Positions 5,752-8,641 of a stretch of 8,641 bases of DNA are shown here, piece by piece. The stretch lies in the NCBI GenBank assembly GCA_002699335.1, contig PACG01000086.1:39145-47785 (forward strand), written 5' to 3'. The stretch is from Candidatus Poribacteria bacterium. Lineage in GTDB: Bacteria; Poribacteria; WGA-4E; UBA9662. The first letter of the stretch is position 1. Each line of letters begins with the position of its first letter. The translations under genes were made by a program, and so were the position numbers. A model generated the notes under the pieces. That model worked only from the letters and a program-made list of their open reading frames with translations, ran no database searches and had not been told where the DNA came from.

Positions 5752-7830
5752 GTGAAGAAATATCGCTTGAAAGATTTGGACTGCCCAAACTGCGCGGCAG
5801 AGATTGAGGGAAATCTGAGACAATTGGGTGGAGTTCGCGCTGTGGAACTTAATTTCGCTGCCTCAATCCTTGTGTTGGACACAGACAATCCTATAGAAGC
5901 GATTCGCCACGTCATCAAGCAGGTTGAGCCTGATGCCGAAATCGTCGAACAATCCGACGCCAAATCTGACGAAGACACGGATTTCGACATAAAGCGCGAA
6001 CTTGTGTTAATCGGTATTGCAGTGGTTCTGTTTTTCGTTGGCTTAATCTTCAGTAACAAACTTCAAGCAACCCCTTACAGCATTGGCGAATACCTCGTCT
6101 TTATCCCCGCCTACCTGCTAAGCGGGTGGACCGTGCTATCGAGTGCAGGACGAAATATCTTTCGTGGAAAGGTGTTCGATGAACACTTCTTGATGACCGT
6201 TGCAACCCTCGGCGCAGCTGCAATTCACAAACTACCCGAGGCCGTCGCTGTCATGCTGTTTTATCAGGTCGGTGAATTCTTCCAAGGCCTGTCAGTAAGT
6301 CGCTCTCGACGCTCGATTAAGTCGCTGCTGGAAATCCGCCCCGATTCCGCCAACTTGATAATTGACGGAGAGTTGCAAGAAATCAAACCAGAGAAGGTAG
6401 CAGTTGGAGATACAGTTCTGGTGAAGCCGGGCGAAAGGATTCCGCTGGATGGTGAGGTGATCGCGGGAGGTTCGCAGGTGGATACCTCTGCGCTGACGGG
6501 TGAGCCTGTGCCGCGCTCCGTAGAAGTAGGCGAAACCGTCTTAGCGGGTATGATTAACAAAAAGGGAACGCTAACAGTCAAAGTCACCAAACCGCTTGCA
6601 GAATCCTCAATCGCCAAGATTTTAGACCTGGTGGAGAACGCAACCGGTAAAAAAGCAGAGACAGAGAAGTTCATCACAACCTTTGCCAGATCCTATACAC
6701 CTGTTGTGGTGTTTGGTGCATTGGCGGTTGCATTGCTTCCACCGTTACTACGAGAGGAGAGTTTTTCAACATGGATTTACCGTGCCCTAGTGCTCCTTGT
6801 CATCTCCTGTCCCTGTGCACTGGTCGTCAGCATTCCGCTTGGCTACTTTGGTGGTATTGGCGGGGCTTCGCGGCGAGGGATCCTGGTCAAAGGCTCTAAC
6901 TTCCTCGATGTTCTCACCCAGGTCAAAACAGTTGTCTTCGACAAGACAGGCACCCTGACCAAAGGCGTGTTTCGGATTACGCAGATTGTTCCAAAGAACG
7001 GTTTCTCCGAAACAGAACTCCTTCGACTAGCAGCGGTTGCCGAATCGCAATCTAATCACCCAATTGCCCAATCAATTCGAGAAGCATATCGTGGGGACAT
7101 AACTCCGGTTTCGGATTACCAGGAGATTTCGGGACACGGGGTTCGGGCGAAGGTGAACAATCAGGCCATTCTCGCAGGAAATGATGCCCTGTTGCATGCA
7201 AATGCCATCGACCACGACCTCTGCAAAGTCGATGGAACCGTCGTTCACCTGGCCGTTGATAATCTATATGCAGGTTATATTATCATCGCTGACGAGATTA
7301 AAGAAGATGCTACACAGGCAATTCGTGACCTGAAAGCCCTTGGAATTGAAAAGACTATCATGTTGACCGGCGATAATCAACCGGTCTCTGAAAGTGTCGC
7401 TCAAAAACTCGGTTTGGACGACTACCTGGCTGAGTTACTCCCCGAAGATAAGGTGGATGCGATTGAGAAACTGATTGAGCAAGCCGGAAAGGATGAGAAG
7501 ATTGCCTTTGTTGGCGATGGCATCAACGACGCTCCAGTAATTGCCAGAGCTGATGTTGGCATCGCGATGGGCGGCGCTGGTTCGGATGCTGCGATCGACA
7601 CCGCCGATGTTGTCATAATGACAGATGCTCCCTCGAAAGTCGCTGAAGCGATAGCAGTTGGTAGAAAAACTCGCCGAATCGTCTGGGAGAATATCGGGCT
7701 GGCTTTTGCGGTCAAAGGTGTGTTTGTCGTACTCGGCCTCGTTGGGATTGCAACTATGTGGGGCGCGGTCTTTGCGGATATGGGAGTAGCGTTAGTTGCA
7801 GTTTTGAATGCGACACGAGCGTTGAGATAA
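5752..7830 (+). CDS. cadA/zntA: Zn/Cd/Pb-transporting P1B-type ATPase
   Basis: A complete 692-residue heavy-metal pump of the inner membrane that uses ATP to export divalent soft metals. An N-terminal HMA metal-binding domain (about 1-66) carries LDCPNCAAEIE with the CPNC pair at 11-14. Membrane helices lie at about 84-101, 112-133, two between 144 and 180, 314-332, and 343-365, the last containing CPC (353-355). The actuator domain has TGEP (249-252). DKTGT (397-401) holds the phosphorylated Asp397. SNHP (434-437) is the P1B-specific nucleotide-binding motif, with TGD (539-541) and GDGINDA (588-594) following. The last two helices carry K654 and D676 (FADMG), which with CPC are the hallmarks of the Zn/Cd/Pb subgroup rather than copper pumps. 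GTG at 5752 is supported by AAGGAG 5 nt upstream. No regulator gene adjoins it. Its codons are more GC-rich than those of the VWA and coaE genes, which hints at separate acquisition. Confidence 0.95.
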   Translation: MKKYRLKDLDCPNCAAEIEGNLRQLGGVRAVELNFAASILVLDTDNPIEAIRHVIKQVEPDAEIVEQSDAKSDEDTDFDIKRELVLIGIAVVLFFVGLIFSNKLQATPYSIGEYLVFIPAYLLSGWTVLSSAGRNIFRGKVFDEHFLMTVATLGAAAIHKLPEAVAVMLFYQVGEFFQGLSVSRSRRSIKSLLEIRPDSANLIIDGELQEIKPEKVAVGDTVLVKPGERIPLDGEVIAGGSQVDTSALTGEPVPRSVEVGETVLAGMINKKGTLTVKVTKPLAESSIAKILDLVENATGKKAETEKFITTFARSYTPVVVFGALAVALLPPLLREESFSTWIYRALVLLVISCPCALVVSIPLGYFGGIGGASRRGILVKGSNFLDVLTQVKTVVFDKTGTLTKGVFRITQIVPKNGFSETELLRLAAVAESQSNHPIAQSIREAYRGDITPVSDYQEISGHGVRAKVNNQAILAGNDALLHANAIDHDLCKVDGTVVHLAVDNLYAGYIIIADEIKEDATQAIRDLKALGIEKTIMLTGDNQPVSESVAQKLGLDDYLAELLPEDKVDAIEKLIEQAGKDEKIAFVGDGINDAPVIARADVGIAMGGAGSDAAIDTADVVIMTDAPSKVAEAIAVGRKTRRIVWENIGLAFAVKGVFVVLGLVGIATMWGAVFADMGVALVAVLNATRALR

Positions 7831-7870
7831 TTGAGTTGGCGCCACGAAAAAGGAGTCGGATTTCATGTAA

Positions 7871-7895
7871 CCAAACCCCTATTTGGGTGTTTCTT
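7871..7895 (+). terminator. Candidate terminator after the metal ATPase
   Basis: CCAAA (7871-7875) pairs with TTTGG (7882-7886) around a 6-nt loop, and A7870 can pair beyond it with a one-base bulge. GTGTTTCTT follows. The stem is short and the T-run interrupted, so this is a plausible but weak intrinsic terminator 40 bp after the stop. Confidence 0.4.
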
Positions 7896-7949
7896 ATTAG
7901 GAACCAATTTGAAATAGGTTGAACCTGCAATTAATTGACACACCAAGCG

Positions 7950-8600
7950 AGATCATCTGAATCAGTTCTTCAGCAAAATACGTTCGCTAATTGCGGTGAT
8001 TGTTCAAATAGTCCCCGAAACCTTCCAGGCCATTAATCTGCTTCCCTTTGCCGTCGCTGTACTCTGCCGCATGGTGTTTAACCCGGCCACGAACCTAGCC
8101 TTTAGCGGCAATGCCGGTGTAACTCGTCCAAGGATCGGAACAAACACTATTGCCAGCTTCTAGCCGCCAAGGCAGAGAATGCCGCAGCCCGGCCTCTGGG
8201 AAGTTCCTCTACCTGGTTTGGTTGCACCATTTTTAGGCGGTGTCTCTTGTTCTTCCATTGTCCGCCTAAATTAAGTCTCATCTATTTCAACGGTGGAGGA
8301 AAAAAGATGGGGTATATCTGGCTGGAAAGCCAGACGAAGAGAGGTTAAGGCGGGCAAGACTGGCTTGGGTTCAATCCTTGTTTCCTGGGCCATGGCAACA
8401 ACACCACAGGTAAGCCCGGCCAAAACCAGGTCAAACCTGACCCCATTCTTGGCGTGATAAACGTAGAGGAAACTTGCCCGGCATCCATTGGTAACGACAA
8501 ACACGGCAAAGCACCTGTTCTCGTCGTACAGAGTACAATTTCTTGCCACCAGACCTTTAAGCCTTTCAAACGCTTTGCCATAGGAGTAATCTAACAACAT
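7950..8600 (-). pseudogene. Decayed IS1595-like (ISXO2-type) DDE transposase
   Basis: Reading leftward from ATG at 8600, one frame gives a helix-turn-helix-like segment (MAQETRIEPKPVLPALTSLR), then FSSTVEIDET. TAA at 8273-8271 stands where the family has Tyr in its first catalytic motif (DETY). The same frame then continues FRRTMEEQETPPKNGA and KPGRGTSQRPGCGIL, matching the basic linker before the RNase H-like core, and stops at TAG 8162-8160. A shifted frame continues with EAGNSVCSDPWTSYTGIAAK (second catalytic Asp), a TAG at 8097-8095, VRGRVKHHAAEY and INGLEGFGDYL (usual LEGFWGYL). About 40 codons between the first and second catalytic motifs are missing. The N-terminal zinc-ribbon part is scrambled, and the C-terminus is shortened beyond another stop. 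The gene cannot encode an active transposase. No terminal inverted repeats were found, so element boundaries are open. Confidence 0.72.
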
Positions 8601-8641
8601 TAGTGCCTAAACAGCTCCTTTACCCCTGCCAATACGATGAA

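Noticed and set aside
5700..7715. Minus-strand open frames across the ATPase gene (5700-6059, 6264-6677, 7422-7715)
   Set aside because: They are shadows of the ATPase reading frame, with Ser-rich composition typical of antisense frames.
8345..8581. Minus-strand 78-codon frame inside the transposase remnant
   Set aside because: Its Pro/Trp/Ser-rich sequence lacks family motifs; the frame from 8600 carries the transposase motifs.

Overview
The window is bacterial DNA of moderate GC content. It has AAGGAG-type ribosome-binding sites and sigma70-like promoters. It carries six protein genes I can support, one doubtful small ORF, and two decayed mobile-element genes, one at each end. The BatA-like double-membrane-anchor VWA protein, the exported cysteine protein and the mix of decayed IscB and IS1595-type elements suggest an environmental Gram-negative lineage. 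Poribacteria or a similar marine or sponge-associated phylum is possible, but the sequence alone does not settle this.

Left end (1-427, minus strand): an omega-RNA (HEARO) scaffold lies directly upstream of the start codon of an iscB gene. The iscB gene keeps a perfect Shine-Dalgarno but is frameshifted after 28 codons and runs off the window. It lies just downstream of, and on the same strand as, a Gfo/Idh/MocA-family NAD(P)-dependent oxidoreductase gene (428-1399). That gene's promoter contains a perfect 10-bp palindrome in the -35/-10 spacer.

Centre (1562-4726, plus strand): a well-formed sigma70 promoter drives a small TPR-like protein (1622). A BatA-like von Willebrand A membrane protein (2109) and dephospho-CoA kinase CoaE (4055) follow with short gaps. 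These three genes could form one transcription unit.

Right half (4807-7830, plus strand): a doubtful 46-residue ORF, then an exported cysteine-patterned small protein of unknown function, then a 320-bp gap without a convincing gene. A complete Zn/Cd/Pb-type P1B-ATPase follows (GTG start, HMA domain with CPNC, CPC in the membrane, conserved Lys and Asp in the last two helices). The ATPase is visibly more GC-rich than the VWA and coaE genes. It is followed by a weak terminator and, on the opposite strand, by a decayed IS1595-like DDE transposase with two stops, an internal deletion and a frameshift.

The most unusual item is the omega-RNA, whose scaffold helix is intact although its nuclease is dead. 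No new multi-gene system is evident. The cysteine protein next to the metal pump is the best candidate for an uncharacterised functional link.
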